A program made the translations under genes and the position numbers. Positions 15,594 to 23,982 of a stretch of 64,000 nt of DNA are shown piece by piece. The first letter of the stretch is position 1, and every line of letters starts with the position of its first letter. This DNA is from JAEZAA01 sp964514485. Lineage in GTDB: Bacteria; Pseudomonadota; Gammaproteobacteria; Pseudomonadales; Oleiphilaceae. Location: the NCBI GenBank assembly GCA_964514485.1, contig CAZEWG010000006.1, positions 1-64,000 on the forward strand. Direction: 5' to 3'. The notes beneath the pieces were generated by a model. It was not told the DNA's origin, did no database searches, and saw nothing but the letters and a program-made list of their open reading frames with translations.

Positions 15594-17357
15594 TCATTCT
15601 AGTTCATTCCCGATAGAAGCTAAATGCCGGCTCATTTCCGGTTGAGTTCCTGAATTATGGCGTAACTGTTGCCATGCGGAGTAGGTGCTCAGAAAGACCT
15701 CGCCGCTGAGTTGTTGCAGCAAAGCGGTGCGCTGCAGACGATCCATGACGGGGCCTTTCACTTCCGCCAAGTGCAGGCGTACCCCGGAATCCTTCAGCCG
15801 CAGGTTCATCGTCTCCAGACCCTCCAGGGCCGAGCCATCAATGTGATTCACCGCGGAACAGATCAGGACGATGTCGGTTAGTTGAGGATTCTGGGACACC
15901 AGGGTGTAAATCCGGTCTTCCAAAAAACGGCTATTGGCAAAGAACAGCCCTTCGTCGACCCGGAACAGCAGAATGCTCGGGTCGGTTTCCACTTGGTGCC
16001 TGCTGGTGTTGCGAAAGTGCTCCGTGCCCGGTATCTGGCCGACGACAGCGGTGTGGGGGCGGCTGGCCTGATAGAGGTAAAGGGCCAGTGATAACCCAAT
16101 GCCTGATAAAATGCCGATTTCCACACCGGCCAGCAGGGTGGTGGTCAGGGTGCACAGGAGTGCCAGGAAATCCTTTTTCGAATAGGACCAATAGCGTCTG
16201 AGCCCGGTGAAATCCACCAGTGACGACACCGCGACAATGATGGTGGCCGCCAGGGCGGCCTGGGGCAGGAAGGCGATGAGAGGCGCCAGGAATAGGGTGG
16301 CCAGGGCAATTCCCACGGCGGAGAAAGCGCCAGCGGCGGGGGTTTCCGCTCCGGCATCGAAGTTGACGACGGAGCGGGAGAAGCCGCCAGTAACAGGGAA
16401 GCCGCCCGACAGGGCGGAGCTGAGATTGGCCGCACCCAAACCGATCAACTCCTGATCGGGCTCGATCCGCTGGCGCCTCTTGGCCGCCAAGGTCTGGGCG
16501 ATGGAGACCGACTCCACAAAACCGACGATGCTGATGAGAAGTGCCGGGATAAAAAGTTCTTTCCACAGTGCCAGATCCACTGAAGGCAATATCAGTGCGG
16601 GTAAGGAGCCACTTATTTCACCGACTACCCGCACACCCTGGTTTGAGAGATCCAGCCTCCAAACTGCGGCACTGGTCATCAGGACGGCAAGGACGGGGCC
16701 GGCCTTGCTGGCGAGCGTGGCGGTTCTGGCGCTCATGCCCAGACGGCGCAGGCTACGGGCCATGGCGTGGCGCGACCAGAGCAGTATGGCCAGGGCGGTG
16801 AGGCCGACCGCCAATGTGGGCCAGTGCAGGCTGGGAAGTTCTTGCAGGAGGCTGCGGGTCAGCTCCGGCAGGGTACTACCGGCAACAGTCAGGCCTAACA
16901 GCGGCCCTGTCTGGCCCAGGGCAATGATCAGGGCCGAGGCGGTGACGAATCCGGAAATCACCGGGTGGCTCAGAAAGTTCGCCATAAAGCCCAGGCGCAG
17001 CAGGCCCATCAGGCTCAGCAAAACTCCCGACAGCAAGGCAAGGGTAATCGCTGCCGTGATGTACTCCGGGGAGCCTTGGGTGGCGACCGTTCCGGCTCCG
17101 GCGGCGGTCATCAGGGCGATAATGGCAACCGGCCCGACCGCCAGGGTTCGGCTGCTTCCTAGCAGGCTATAGGCAGCCAGGGGCAGGATGCTGGCGTAGA
17201 GGCCCATTTCAGCCGGCAACCCCGCCAGCAAGGCATAGGCCAGGGACTGGGGAATCAGCAACAGGGTGACAATCACCGCCGCCACCAGGTCGCTGACCAG
17301 GGCCGCCCGGTTGTATTGGGGCAGCCAGGTCAGGATTGGCAAGTACCGCTTGAGCAT
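15594..17357 (-). CDS. SulP-family anion transporter with STAS domain (copy 1)
   Basis: A 587-residue inner-membrane SulP/SLC26 transporter. About 12-14 transmembrane segments fill residues 25-430, with the family signature region YASILPLAAYSLLGSSRTLAVGP and GGFPVTGGFSRSVVNFDAGAETP; a cytoplasmic STAS domain (about 440-555) has DIVLICSAVNHIDGSALEGLE. Likely substrate is sulfate, sulfite or another oxyanion. It sits between the persulfide-dioxygenase-like gene and the BigR-like gene with short gaps (30 and 33 bases), suggesting one operon that exports oxidised sulfur products. A close paralog lies at 20953-22686. Confidence 0.9.
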   Translation of the reverse strand: MLKRYLPILTWLPQYNRAALVSDLVAAVIVTLLLIPQSLAYALLAGLPAEMGLYASILPLAAYSLLGSSRTLAVGPVAIIALMTAAGAGTVATQGSPEYITAAITLALLSGVLLSLMGLLRLGFMANFLSHPVISGFVTASALIIALGQTGPLLGLTVAGSTLPELTRSLLQELPSLHWPTLAVGLTALAILLWSRHAMARSLRRLGMSARTATLASKAGPVLAVLMTSAAVWRLDLSNQGVRVVGEISGSLPALILPSVDLALWKELFIPALLISIVGFVESVSIAQTLAAKRRQRIEPDQELIGLGAANLSSALSGGFPVTGGFSRSVVNFDAGAETPAAGAFSAVGIALATLFLAPLIAFLPQAALAATIIVAVSSLVDFTGLRRYWSYSKKDFLALLCTLTTTLLAGVEIGILSGIGLSLALYLYQASRPHTAVVGQIPGTEHFRNTSRHQVETDPSILLFRVDEGLFFANSRFLEDRIYTLVSQNPQLTDIVLICSAVNHIDGSALEGLETMNLRLKDSGVRLHLAEVKGPVMDRLQRTALLQQLSGEVFLSTYSAWQQLRHNSGTQPEMSRHLASIGNELE

Positions 17358-17369
17358 GCAAATACTCTG

Positions 17370-17405
17370 TTAGAGCAGGTTGAGGGGTTAGAGCAGGTTG
17401 AGGGG
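17370..17405. repeat. 18-bp perfect tandem duplication at the end of the persulfide gene
   Basis: TTAGAGCAGGTTGAGGGG occurs twice head to tail (17370-17387 and 17388-17405). The second copy encodes the last residues and stop of the MBL protein on the minus strand, so the first copy is a duplicate of the coding end and now forms the spacer before sulP. Confidence 0.95.
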
Positions 17406-18254
17406 GATTTTCAGGTATTGCACACCATTGGCTTCGGCTGGCGGCAGGTGACCGGCACGCATATTGACCTGGACCGATGGCAGGATCAGTAACGGCATTT
17501 CCAGCTGGGCATCCCGTTTGGTCCGCATGGCGACAAATTGTTCCTCGCTGATGCCGGAGTGGATGTGAACATTAAACAGCCGCTGCTCCTCGACGGTGGT
17601 TTCACAGACGTACTCTTCCCGTCCAGGGGCCTTGTAGTCGTGACACAGGAAGACCCGGGTCTTGGGCGGGAGCGCCAGGATTTTCTGGATGGACCGATAG
17701 AGAGCTCGGGCATCACCGCCGGGGAAGTCGCAGCGGGCGGTTCCGTAGTCCGGCATAAACATCGTGTCGCCGACAAAGACGGCATCGCCCACCAGATAGC
17801 TGACGCAGGCAGGGGTATGTCCCGGCGTATGGAGTACAGTCGCCTCCAGGGAGCCGATCATGAAACGCTCGCCATCATGAAAGAGCTGATCGAACTGGCG
17901 GCCATCCCGGGGAAAATCCTCGCCGGCATGGAATACCTTGCCGAATACCTCCTGGACACGGGTGACCTGGTCGCCGATGCCGGTGCGGCCCCCCAGTTTC
18001 GCTTTCAGATAGGGGGCGGCGGTGAGATGATCCGCGTGAACGTGGGTTTCCAGGACCCACTCCACCTTCAGGCCTTCCTGCTGAACGTAACTCACAATGG
18101 CATCGGCTGATTTGGTGCTGGTGCGTCCGGAGGCGTAATCCAGATTCAGGACCGAGTCGATGATGGCGCAACTCTTGGAGCCGGGGTCGCGCACGATGTA
18201 GCTGAAGGTGTTGGTGGGTTCATCAAAAAAAGGGATGACTTGGGGAGTTGCCAT
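17388..18254 (-). CDS. blh: Persulfide dioxygenase-like MBL protein (Blh type)
   Basis: A 288-residue metallo-beta-lactamase-fold enzyme of the ETHE1/Blh group, which oxidises glutathione persulfide to sulfite. Metal motif THVHADH (H71/H73/D75/H76), H142 in HTPGHTPAC, D163 in VGDTMFMPDYGTARCD and a later CHDYKAPGRE histidine match the mononuclear iron site. The segment LDYASGRTSTKSAD after the first strand is typical of Blh proteins, as is the tail with NMRAGHLPPAE. It heads the minus-strand run blh-sulP-arsR, matching bigR/blh operons for H2S detoxification. A strong promoter with an operator-like palindrome lies upstream. Confidence 0.9.
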   Translation of the reverse strand: MATPQVIPFFDEPTNTFSYIVRDPGSKSCAIIDSVLNLDYASGRTSTKSADAIVSYVQQEGLKVEWVLETHVHADHLTAAPYLKAKLGGRTGIGDQVTRVQEVFGKVFHAGEDFPRDGRQFDQLFHDGERFMIGSLEATVLHTPGHTPACVSYLVGDAVFVGDTMFMPDYGTARCDFPGGDARALYRSIQKILALPPKTRVFLCHDYKAPGREEYVCETTVEEQRLFNVHIHSGISEEQFVAMRTKRDAQLEMPLLILPSVQVNMRAGHLPPAEANGVQYLKIPLNLL

Positions 18255-18308
18255 GGTGATCGCCTCGCTGTTCCACTTAAATATCAGTGTATGCTAATAT
18301 AGTTTTCA

Positions 18309-18338
18309 GGTATAACCTTATACCGTAAAGTTTGTCAA
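18309..18338 (-). promoter_or_regulatory. blh promoter with palindromic operator
   Basis: On the minus strand TTGACA (18338-18333), 17 bases and TTATAC (18315-18310) make a near-consensus promoter. The palindrome GGTATAA-CC-TTATACC (18309-18324) covers the -10. On the plus strand TTTTCA (18303) and TAAAGT (18326) with a 17-base spacer could serve the divergent DUF3365 gene, so one operator could control both directions. Confidence 0.65.
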
Positions 18339-18367
18339 CCAGATTCAAACCTGAAGGAAACTAACCC

Positions 18368-18958
18368 GTGAATAAAGCCCGTGGTTCGTTGGCCGGCCTC
18401 TCCTGTCTCATGCTGGTCACTAATGCAGTGGTTGCAGGTGGTGTGGCCGCGCCTGAAAATAGCCTGGAAGCCGAGGCCAAAGTCCGGATTCAACCCTTTG
18501 CCAGTCAGCTTCTGGAAACGGTGCAGGAGGCCATTCGTACCCATGGGGCGGCCAAGGCGGTGGACGCCTGCCAGCTTATGGCGCCCCAAATTGCCGATCG
18601 GCACAGCCAGTCTGAATGGCAGATTGGGCGCACTTCGTTCAAGTTGCGAAACCCGAAAAATGCACCGGATGCCTGGGAGCAGAAAGTCCTGAATCATTTC
18701 CAGCAGCAGATAGCGAACGGGAAACCGGCAAAGGAGCTGAGTTTTGGGGAGGTGGTTGGGGCTGATTATCGCTATATGCAGGCGATTGCGGTGGCGGAGC
18801 CTTGTCTGACCTGCCATGGAGAAAACATTGATTCCCAGGTGCGGGCTAGCCTACAAGAGCGCTACCCGCAGGACCGGGCCATTGGGTACCGGGTCGGCGA
18901 TCTGCGGGGTGCCTTTACCTTGACGCTGAAGAGCATCCAAAAGGAGTCAGCACCCTAG
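18368..18958 (+). CDS. Periplasmic c-type haem DUF3365 (Tll0287-like) protein
   Basis: A 196-residue exported protein: signal peptide about 1-28, then a helical PAS-like sensor fold of the DUF3365/Tll0287 family with C68 (VDACQLMAPQIA) and a single haem c motif CLTCH (C146, C149, H150). Such proteins are thought to be redox or gas sensors or electron carriers in the periplasm. The start is GTG 18368 with ribosome site AAGGAAA. It is divergent from blh and shares its operator-like region, so it may be co-regulated with persulfide detoxification. Confidence 0.85.
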   Translation: MNKARGSLAGLSCLMLVTNAVVAGGVAAPENSLEAEAKVRIQPFASQLLETVQEAIRTHGAAKAVDACQLMAPQIADRHSQSEWQIGRTSFKLRNPKNAPDAWEQKVLNHFQQQIANGKPAKELSFGEVVGADYRYMQAIAVAEPCLTCHGENIDSQVRASLQERYPQDRAIGYRVGDLRGAFTLTLKSIQKESAP

Positions 18959-18984
18959 GCAAGGGGCGACTCCGGGGTGACTGC

Positions 18985-20832
18985 TCAGTTCATGGATGAG
19001 GCGGCGGCCGTGTTGCCGGGCCAGGCCACTTGATCGCGCCCGAGGGCTTTGGCTTGATACAGGTAGGAATCGGCGATCTTGAGCAGGCTTTCCGGCTTGC
19101 TATCCTCCGGAATCTGGCAGGCCACACCGATACTTACCGTCATTTTGATGGTTTTATCGCCATAACTGACCTCCGCGCTTTGAAAGGCTTGGCGGATGTT
19201 TTCGGCAATATGCAGGGCGCCGTTCTGGTCCGTGTTGGGCATCAGGACGATAAATTCTTCGCCGCCATAGCGGGCGGCCAGATCGGATGGGCGTTGAATG
19301 CTGTGGGTGATCAACTCGCCAGCTTTGGCCAGGCACAGATCCCCGGTCAGGTGCCCGTGGGTATCATTGAGTTGTTTGAAGTGATCGATATCGATCATCA
19401 GCACGGCGATGGGCCAGCGGTTACGGTGAGCGCGCATGTATTCCTTGGAATAGCTCTGGTCAAAGAAGCGCCGGTTACGAAGCTGGGTGAGTTCATCGGT
19501 GATACTCATTTCCTGTAGCTTTTCATTGGCTTTTTCCAGCTCTTCAGTCCGGGCCCGAATCAGCCGATCCAGATCCCGATTGAGTTTGATCTGCATGTCC
19601 AGAATTTGTTGCTGGGCCTTGGCGGACTCCTGCTGGGCCGCTTCTCGGGTCCTCCGTTCGTAATTCATGCGATTGGCCATGGCGAAAGACAGCAGCAGGA
19701 TTTCAATGGCCGCTCCGATCTGGCCGGCATGCTCGGTCAACCAGTTGCGGGGGAGCATCCCGAGTTTGCTGAGCGCCATGATCAAACCGCCACCCAGGAT
19801 AAAGCTCCAGGCGAAATTGTAGTAACGCGCCGCGTGGTAGCCGTCGTACCAGCGAACAACCCCGGAGGTGAAGTTGATGAGGATGCAGATCATGGTCAGC
19901 ACCATGGTGGTTACCATCACCAGGCGATAGTTCACCACAAAGGAACTGAGGGCCGTTAACACGGACAGGCCGGCCAGAATCAGCAGCAGCCGTGAAAATT
20001 GCGGGCGTGCCTTGGGAATGTTGAGAAAGCTGCGGGTGAAAAGGCTTGGGAACAGTACCATGCCGCTGAGGGTCAAGATCAGGAATACGTCGTTCCAGAT
20101 CGGGAAGTTGGGCCAGAGAAACTTGAAGGTGATGCCTTCAATACCGGCGGTCAGAGACACCATGGAAAGGGTGTACAGTACATAGTAGAAGTAGCTGACA
20201 TCGCGGATTGAGAGGAACAGCAGCAGGTTATAGGCGGCCATGACCAGCATGATGCCAATAAATATCGAAATCCCCATGGTGCGTTCGTAGTCTTTTTTAA
20301 CGAAGGCTTCTTCGTTCCACAGGGTGAGAGGAATTTGCAACGACGAGCTGGTGGCCACACGCATCAGGAGAACAACTTCCTCTCCGGGCATGAACTCGAT
20401 TGGAAACAGAAAGTTGGGGTGGTCAATCAGCCGTTGATGATATGGAAGGCGATCTCCCAGTTGTATAAATTCCCGTGTCTGGTCAGGCCCGATGATGTGT
20501 AGCTGGATATCATCCAGGGCGGGGTAGGCCACCTCGAGCCAATAGCTTTCCGGCTGGGTACCCGAGTGGGTCAGACTGACCCGGGTCCAGTAGACCGAGT
20601 CGGTATAACCGAAGTTAAGGGTTTTCTGGTTGGACGTCTGCCAGGGGATGACAGAATCAGTTTGAATCAGATCGTCAATTTGGTAAGCCCCGTTAGGGTC
20701 TTCCAGAAATTGCAGATGAGTCCCAAGCGCCAGTTGCTTGGTGCCTGGTGAAATAAGGAGTGTTTGACTGTAGGCACTAGAGGCCAGCACCAGCCAGAAT
20801 GTTAGGAGTTTCAGCAGTATTCTTATTGTCAT
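18985..20832 (-). CDS. 7TM-DISM diguanylate cyclase
   Basis: A 615-residue membrane sensor that probably makes c-di-GMP. After a signal peptide, a periplasmic 7TMR-DISMED2-type beta domain (about 35-180) is followed by seven membrane helices (about 185-395), a short coiled coil (about 400-455) and a GGDEF domain with an intact GGEEF active site (523-527) and DELTQLRNRRFFDQ start motif. An RxxD inhibitory site is not obvious. ATG 20832 is chosen over the upstream TTG at 20862 because the hydrophobic signal begins there. It lies between the DUF3365 gene (convergent) and the second sulP copy. Confidence 0.9.
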   Translation of the reverse strand: MTIRILLKLLTFWLVLASSAYSQTLLISPGTKQLALGTHLQFLEDPNGAYQIDDLIQTDSVIPWQTSNQKTLNFGYTDSVYWTRVSLTHSGTQPESYWLEVAYPALDDIQLHIIGPDQTREFIQLGDRLPYHQRLIDHPNFLFPIEFMPGEEVVLLMRVATSSSLQIPLTLWNEEAFVKKDYERTMGISIFIGIMLVMAAYNLLLFLSIRDVSYFYYVLYTLSMVSLTAGIEGITFKFLWPNFPIWNDVFLILTLSGMVLFPSLFTRSFLNIPKARPQFSRLLLILAGLSVLTALSSFVVNYRLVMVTTMVLTMICILINFTSGVVRWYDGYHAARYYNFAWSFILGGGLIMALSKLGMLPRNWLTEHAGQIGAAIEILLLSFAMANRMNYERRTREAAQQESAKAQQQILDMQIKLNRDLDRLIRARTEELEKANEKLQEMSITDELTQLRNRRFFDQSYSKEYMRAHRNRWPIAVLMIDIDHFKQLNDTHGHLTGDLCLAKAGELITHSIQRPSDLAARYGGEEFIVLMPNTDQNGALHIAENIRQAFQSAEVSYGDKTIKMTVSIGVACQIPEDSKPESLLKIADSYLYQAKALGRDQVAWPGNTAAASSMN

Positions 20833-20952
20833 AACGCCTACTAAATCGAGGTGCAGCCGCAAGGAAATGCTTACACTCCTAAATGTAACATTCAGTATAG
20901 AATCTGTTGTTGTATTGTATAAGAGTGCGTGGGTGTGAAGTGGTGGCCGTTT

Positions 20953-22686
20953 TTAACCTGAATCAGGTTCTCGTTTACCGGGCTGCTTCTGAAGTTTTCG
21001 CCAGGCTGCGTAGGTGGTGAGGAAAATCTCGCCACTCAAGTGCTGGGGGAAGCTGGTCCGCTGGAGCCGGTCCATCACCGGCCCCTTCACTTCGGAAAGG
21101 TGCAGTCGCACTCCGGAGTCTTGCAGGCGCTGATTGATTGTCTCTAGGCTTTCCAGGGCCGAGCCGTCGATGTAGTTGATGGCGGAGCAAATCAACACGA
21201 TATCGGTCAGTTCCGGATTCTGTGCAACCAGGGTATAGAGCCGGTCCTCCAGGAAACGGCTATTGGCGAAAAACAGCCCTTCATCGATCCGAAACAGCAG
21301 GATGTGGGGCGCCGTTTCCACCTGATGTCGGTTGATATTGCGAAAGTGCTCCGTGCCCGATATTTGGCCCACGACGGCGGTATGGGGCCGGCTGGTTTGA
21401 TACAGATAAAATGCAAGGGATAAGCCAATACCGGACAGGATGCCGACTTCAACACCAATCAGCAGAGTGATGATCAACGTGCCCAGCAACGCGTAAAAGT
21501 CTTTCTTTGAATAGGACCAGTAGCGTTTGATGCCATCAATATCCACCAGGGACAAGATGGCCACAATAATGGTCGCGGCGAGGGTGGCCTGAGGCAGCAT
21601 GGCCATCAGCGGGGTTAAAAATACCACTGCCAGGGCAATGCCGACGGCGGCAAAAGCACCGGCTGCCGGAGTTGCTGCTCCCGCGTCAAAGTTGATGACC
21701 GAGCGGGAGAAACTGCCAGTGACCGGGAATCCTCCGGAAACGGCGGCCCCCAGGTTGGCGGCACCCAGGCCGATCAGCTCCTGGTCGGGCCGAATCCGCT
21801 GGCGGCGTTTGGCGGCCAGGGTCTGGGCAATCGACACTGATTCCACGAACCCGACAATACTGATCAACAAGGCGGGCACCAGTAAGGCGCGCCAGAGTTC
21901 CAGGTCGGTGCTGGGTAACACAATGCCCGATAATGAGCTGCTGAATGCCCCCACCACCTTGACGCCTGAGGCCGACAGCTCCCACCCCCAGACCACCACG
22001 CTGGTAATCAGCACGGCGAGGATTGGGCCGCCCTTGGCCAGCAGAGTGGCCAGTTCATCGTTGAGTCCCAGCCGGACAAGGCTCCGGGCCAGCCAGCGCC
22101 GGCACCAGAACAAAATAGCCAGGGCCAGGCTGCCAATCGCCAGGGTGGGGAGGTTCAGATTGGGCAATTCCACGAATAGCTCACCCAGCAGGGAGGGTAG
22201 GTTGGTACCGGAAATTTTGAGGCCTAACAAAGAGCCCAGCTGCCCGACGGCAATGAGGATGGCGGAAGCCGTGACAAAGCCCGAGATAACCGGGTGGCTG
22301 AGGAAGTTCGCCATAAAGCCCAGGCGCAGCAAGCCCATCAGGCACAGGATCAGCCCGGAGACAAAGGCCAGTGTGACGGCGGCCGTGACGTACTCCGTCG
22401 TGCCCGGAGTTGCCAGGTTGCTGGTTGCAGCCGCGATCATCAGGGCAATGATGGCGGCGGGGCCCACCGAAAGTGTGCGGCTGGTGCCGAACAGGCAGTA
22501 AGCCACCAACGGGAGGATGCTGGCATAAAGGCCCGTTTCCGCGGGCAGCCCGGCCAGAAGCGCATAGGCCAGTGACTGGGGTATCAGCAGGATGGTGACA
22601 ATCACCGCGGCGACCAGGTCACTTGAGAACGCGCTTCGGTTGTACTTGGGAAGCCAGGTCAGGATGGGCAGATACTGCTTGAGCAT
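20953..22686 (-). CDS. SulP-family anion transporter with STAS domain (copy 2)
   Basis: A 577-residue SulP transporter nearly the same as the one at 15594-17357 over its whole length: it opens MLKQYLPILTWLPKYNRSAF against MLKRYLPILTWLPQYNRAAL, shares VESVSIAQTLAAKRRQRI and the STAS core DIVLICSAINYIDGSALESLE, and differs mainly in scattered substitutions and a shorter C-terminal tail. The two copies are separated by blh, DUF3365 and the cyclase, so this is a diverged local duplication rather than a tandem one. Substrate probably an inorganic anion; it stands alone with its own upstream region. Confidence 0.9.
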   Translation of the reverse strand: MLKQYLPILTWLPKYNRSAFSSDLVAAVIVTILLIPQSLAYALLAGLPAETGLYASILPLVAYCLFGTSRTLSVGPAAIIALMIAAATSNLATPGTTEYVTAAVTLAFVSGLILCLMGLLRLGFMANFLSHPVISGFVTASAILIAVGQLGSLLGLKISGTNLPSLLGELFVELPNLNLPTLAIGSLALAILFWCRRWLARSLVRLGLNDELATLLAKGGPILAVLITSVVVWGWELSASGVKVVGAFSSSLSGIVLPSTDLELWRALLVPALLISIVGFVESVSIAQTLAAKRRQRIRPDQELIGLGAANLGAAVSGGFPVTGSFSRSVINFDAGAATPAAGAFAAVGIALAVVFLTPLMAMLPQATLAATIIVAILSLVDIDGIKRYWSYSKKDFYALLGTLIITLLIGVEVGILSGIGLSLAFYLYQTSRPHTAVVGQISGTEHFRNINRHQVETAPHILLFRIDEGLFFANSRFLEDRLYTLVAQNPELTDIVLICSAINYIDGSALESLETINQRLQDSGVRLHLSEVKGPVMDRLQRTSFPQHLSGEIFLTTYAAWRKLQKQPGKREPDSG

Positions 22687-22850
22687 CGGGTAACAACCTT
22701 AATAGAACCTATAACAGGGTACTTTAAAGTTGAATGCCGCAGTCCTGGCCCGGTCAACAGGCCAGGGTGCGAAGCATTCGGGGCATTATGCAAGGAGTGT
22801 GGGCCAGGCAGCCCTGCCGGATAAGGGCCGGCTGTCTGGCTGAATAGGTT

Positions 22851-23699
22851 TTAGGCGATAGCAATGGAGCCCTTATCCACCCCTTCATAGGCGCGAACCA
22901 GAAACTGGCTGTCCGGAGCCTGCTTTTTGAGGGTTTGGGCAATGTGCTGGGCAATCCACTCCACGGTGGAATCGGTATCAATCATATACACCTGTTCGCG
23001 AGGCAGGCGTAGGTAGAATGAACCTTGATTGGCCTGATAGCGGAATTCCAGGTGCTCGATCCCATTGACCGTCACGAGCGCGGCTTGATCTTCCGCGGTG
23101 GCGATATAGATATCACGCCAGGCATCAGCCCATTGCCGCTCGAGCTCCGGGCTGCGTACGCCGTCTTTCAGAATTTCGATGCGCGAGCGATGGCCGTGGG
23201 CAATACGCTGACAGTTCCCGTCATGCTTTTTCAGGCCGTGGCTGTACTGATAGTAGGCCCCTTCGATAATTTCAGGGCGTAGCTGCAAATGAACTTGGCG
23301 TACGTTCTCGGGTAACAAACCCTTCAGGTAGCTGGCCAAGACCGGGGCGATTTGCTCAGGGGTCACCTCGGCAATATTCAGCAGCGCCAGCGCCTGTTCC
23401 GGAGAGGTGTGGCGAATTTCGCCCTGGGGAAGCGCAAGTTGCAACTGTACCAGGCCACTTTCCTCTTCGACCACCAACCCGGGCAGCTGGCTTGGCACCA
23501 CCAGTTTGTGGTCGATAAATTGATCGATCCCCCGTTTCAGCACCTGTTTAACGTGCCCGAAGTCGAACACCATGCCCTGGTCGTTCAGCTCGCCTTCAAG
23601 TTCCACATCGACAATCCAGCTTTCGCCCACCAAGCCCCGAAGGGGGTGCAGGAAAGAAAAGTCGATCACGGTCAGGTGGCGTACAAATAACAGATTCAT
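22851..23699 (-). CDS. Two-domain QueD/6-pyruvoyl-tetrahydropterin synthase-like protein
   Basis: A 282-residue tandem fusion of two T-fold (PTPS/QueD) domains; the usual enzyme is about 120 residues. Domain 1 (about 1-130) keeps the VFDFGHVK strand-helix motif (44-51) and the Asp-His of IDHK (62-65) but has lost the cysteine and HGH zinc motif (LVGESW at that place). Domain 2 (about 140-282) keeps H154, C163 and the HGH zinc motif (H168, H170), with one extra residue between Cys and HGH compared with QueD, but has no DH motif. The active-site parts are thus complementary. It may act in queuosine or pterin chemistry, or have another role. No other queuosine genes are nearby. Confidence 0.8.
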   Translation of the reverse strand: MNLLFVRHLTVIDFSFLHPLRGLVGESWIVDVELEGELNDQGMVFDFGHVKQVLKRGIDQFIDHKLVVPSQLPGLVVEEESGLVQLQLALPQGEIRHTSPEQALALLNIAEVTPEQIAPVLASYLKGLLPENVRQVHLQLRPEIIEGAYYQYSHGLKKHDGNCQRIAHGHRSRIEILKDGVRSPELERQWADAWRDIYIATAEDQAALVTVNGIEHLEFRYQANQGSFYLRLPREQVYMIDTDSTVEWIAQHIAQTLKKQAPDSQFLVRAYEGVDKGSIAIA

Positions 23700-23874
23700 T
23701 CAGGAAAACCTTGCTTGCCAGGGTGGAAATGGGGGCGCCCGTAGAGAATTGGGTCGCTTATTGTACCATAACCGGCTTTTTCTGAAGCCTGCCCGCAGAC
23801 GAGGGGGCGATGAAAAGAAAAGGGCATGGAGGGTTGGTGCATTGTGTTCTGGTTAGACTTGGCTTGAGTCAATT

Positions 23875-23898
23875 TTTTGTGACATTTGCGTCACAAAA
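23875..23898. promoter_or_regulatory. Perfect palindrome upstream of the GGDEF-EAL gene
   Basis: TTTTGTGAC, six bases (ATTTGC), GTCACAAAA: nine-base arms without mismatch, 85 bases before the start of the GGDEF-EAL gene. TGTGA and TCACA half-sites are CRP-like, but the spacing between them is eight, not six, so it is not a standard CRP/Vfr site. Probably an operator for an unknown dimeric regulator. Confidence 0.65.
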
Positions 23899-23982
23899 TG
23901 TTAGTCCGTGCTAAGCTGAAAGATCTGCAGGTTTAAACACCGCGCAAGCGGGTTCTGTGATTGTCGTATTTGGAAGACGTTT

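Noticed and set aside
22744..22842. Terminators downstream of the QueD-like gene
   Set aside because: Two GC-rich inverted repeats (CCTGGCC/GGCCAGG and GCCAGGCAGCC/GGCTGTCTGGC) lack a U tract in either direction; not strong enough to call.
23875..23898. CRP/Vfr binding site
   Set aside because: Half-sites TGTGA and TCACA are present but separated by eight bases rather than six, so it is listed only as an unassigned palindrome.
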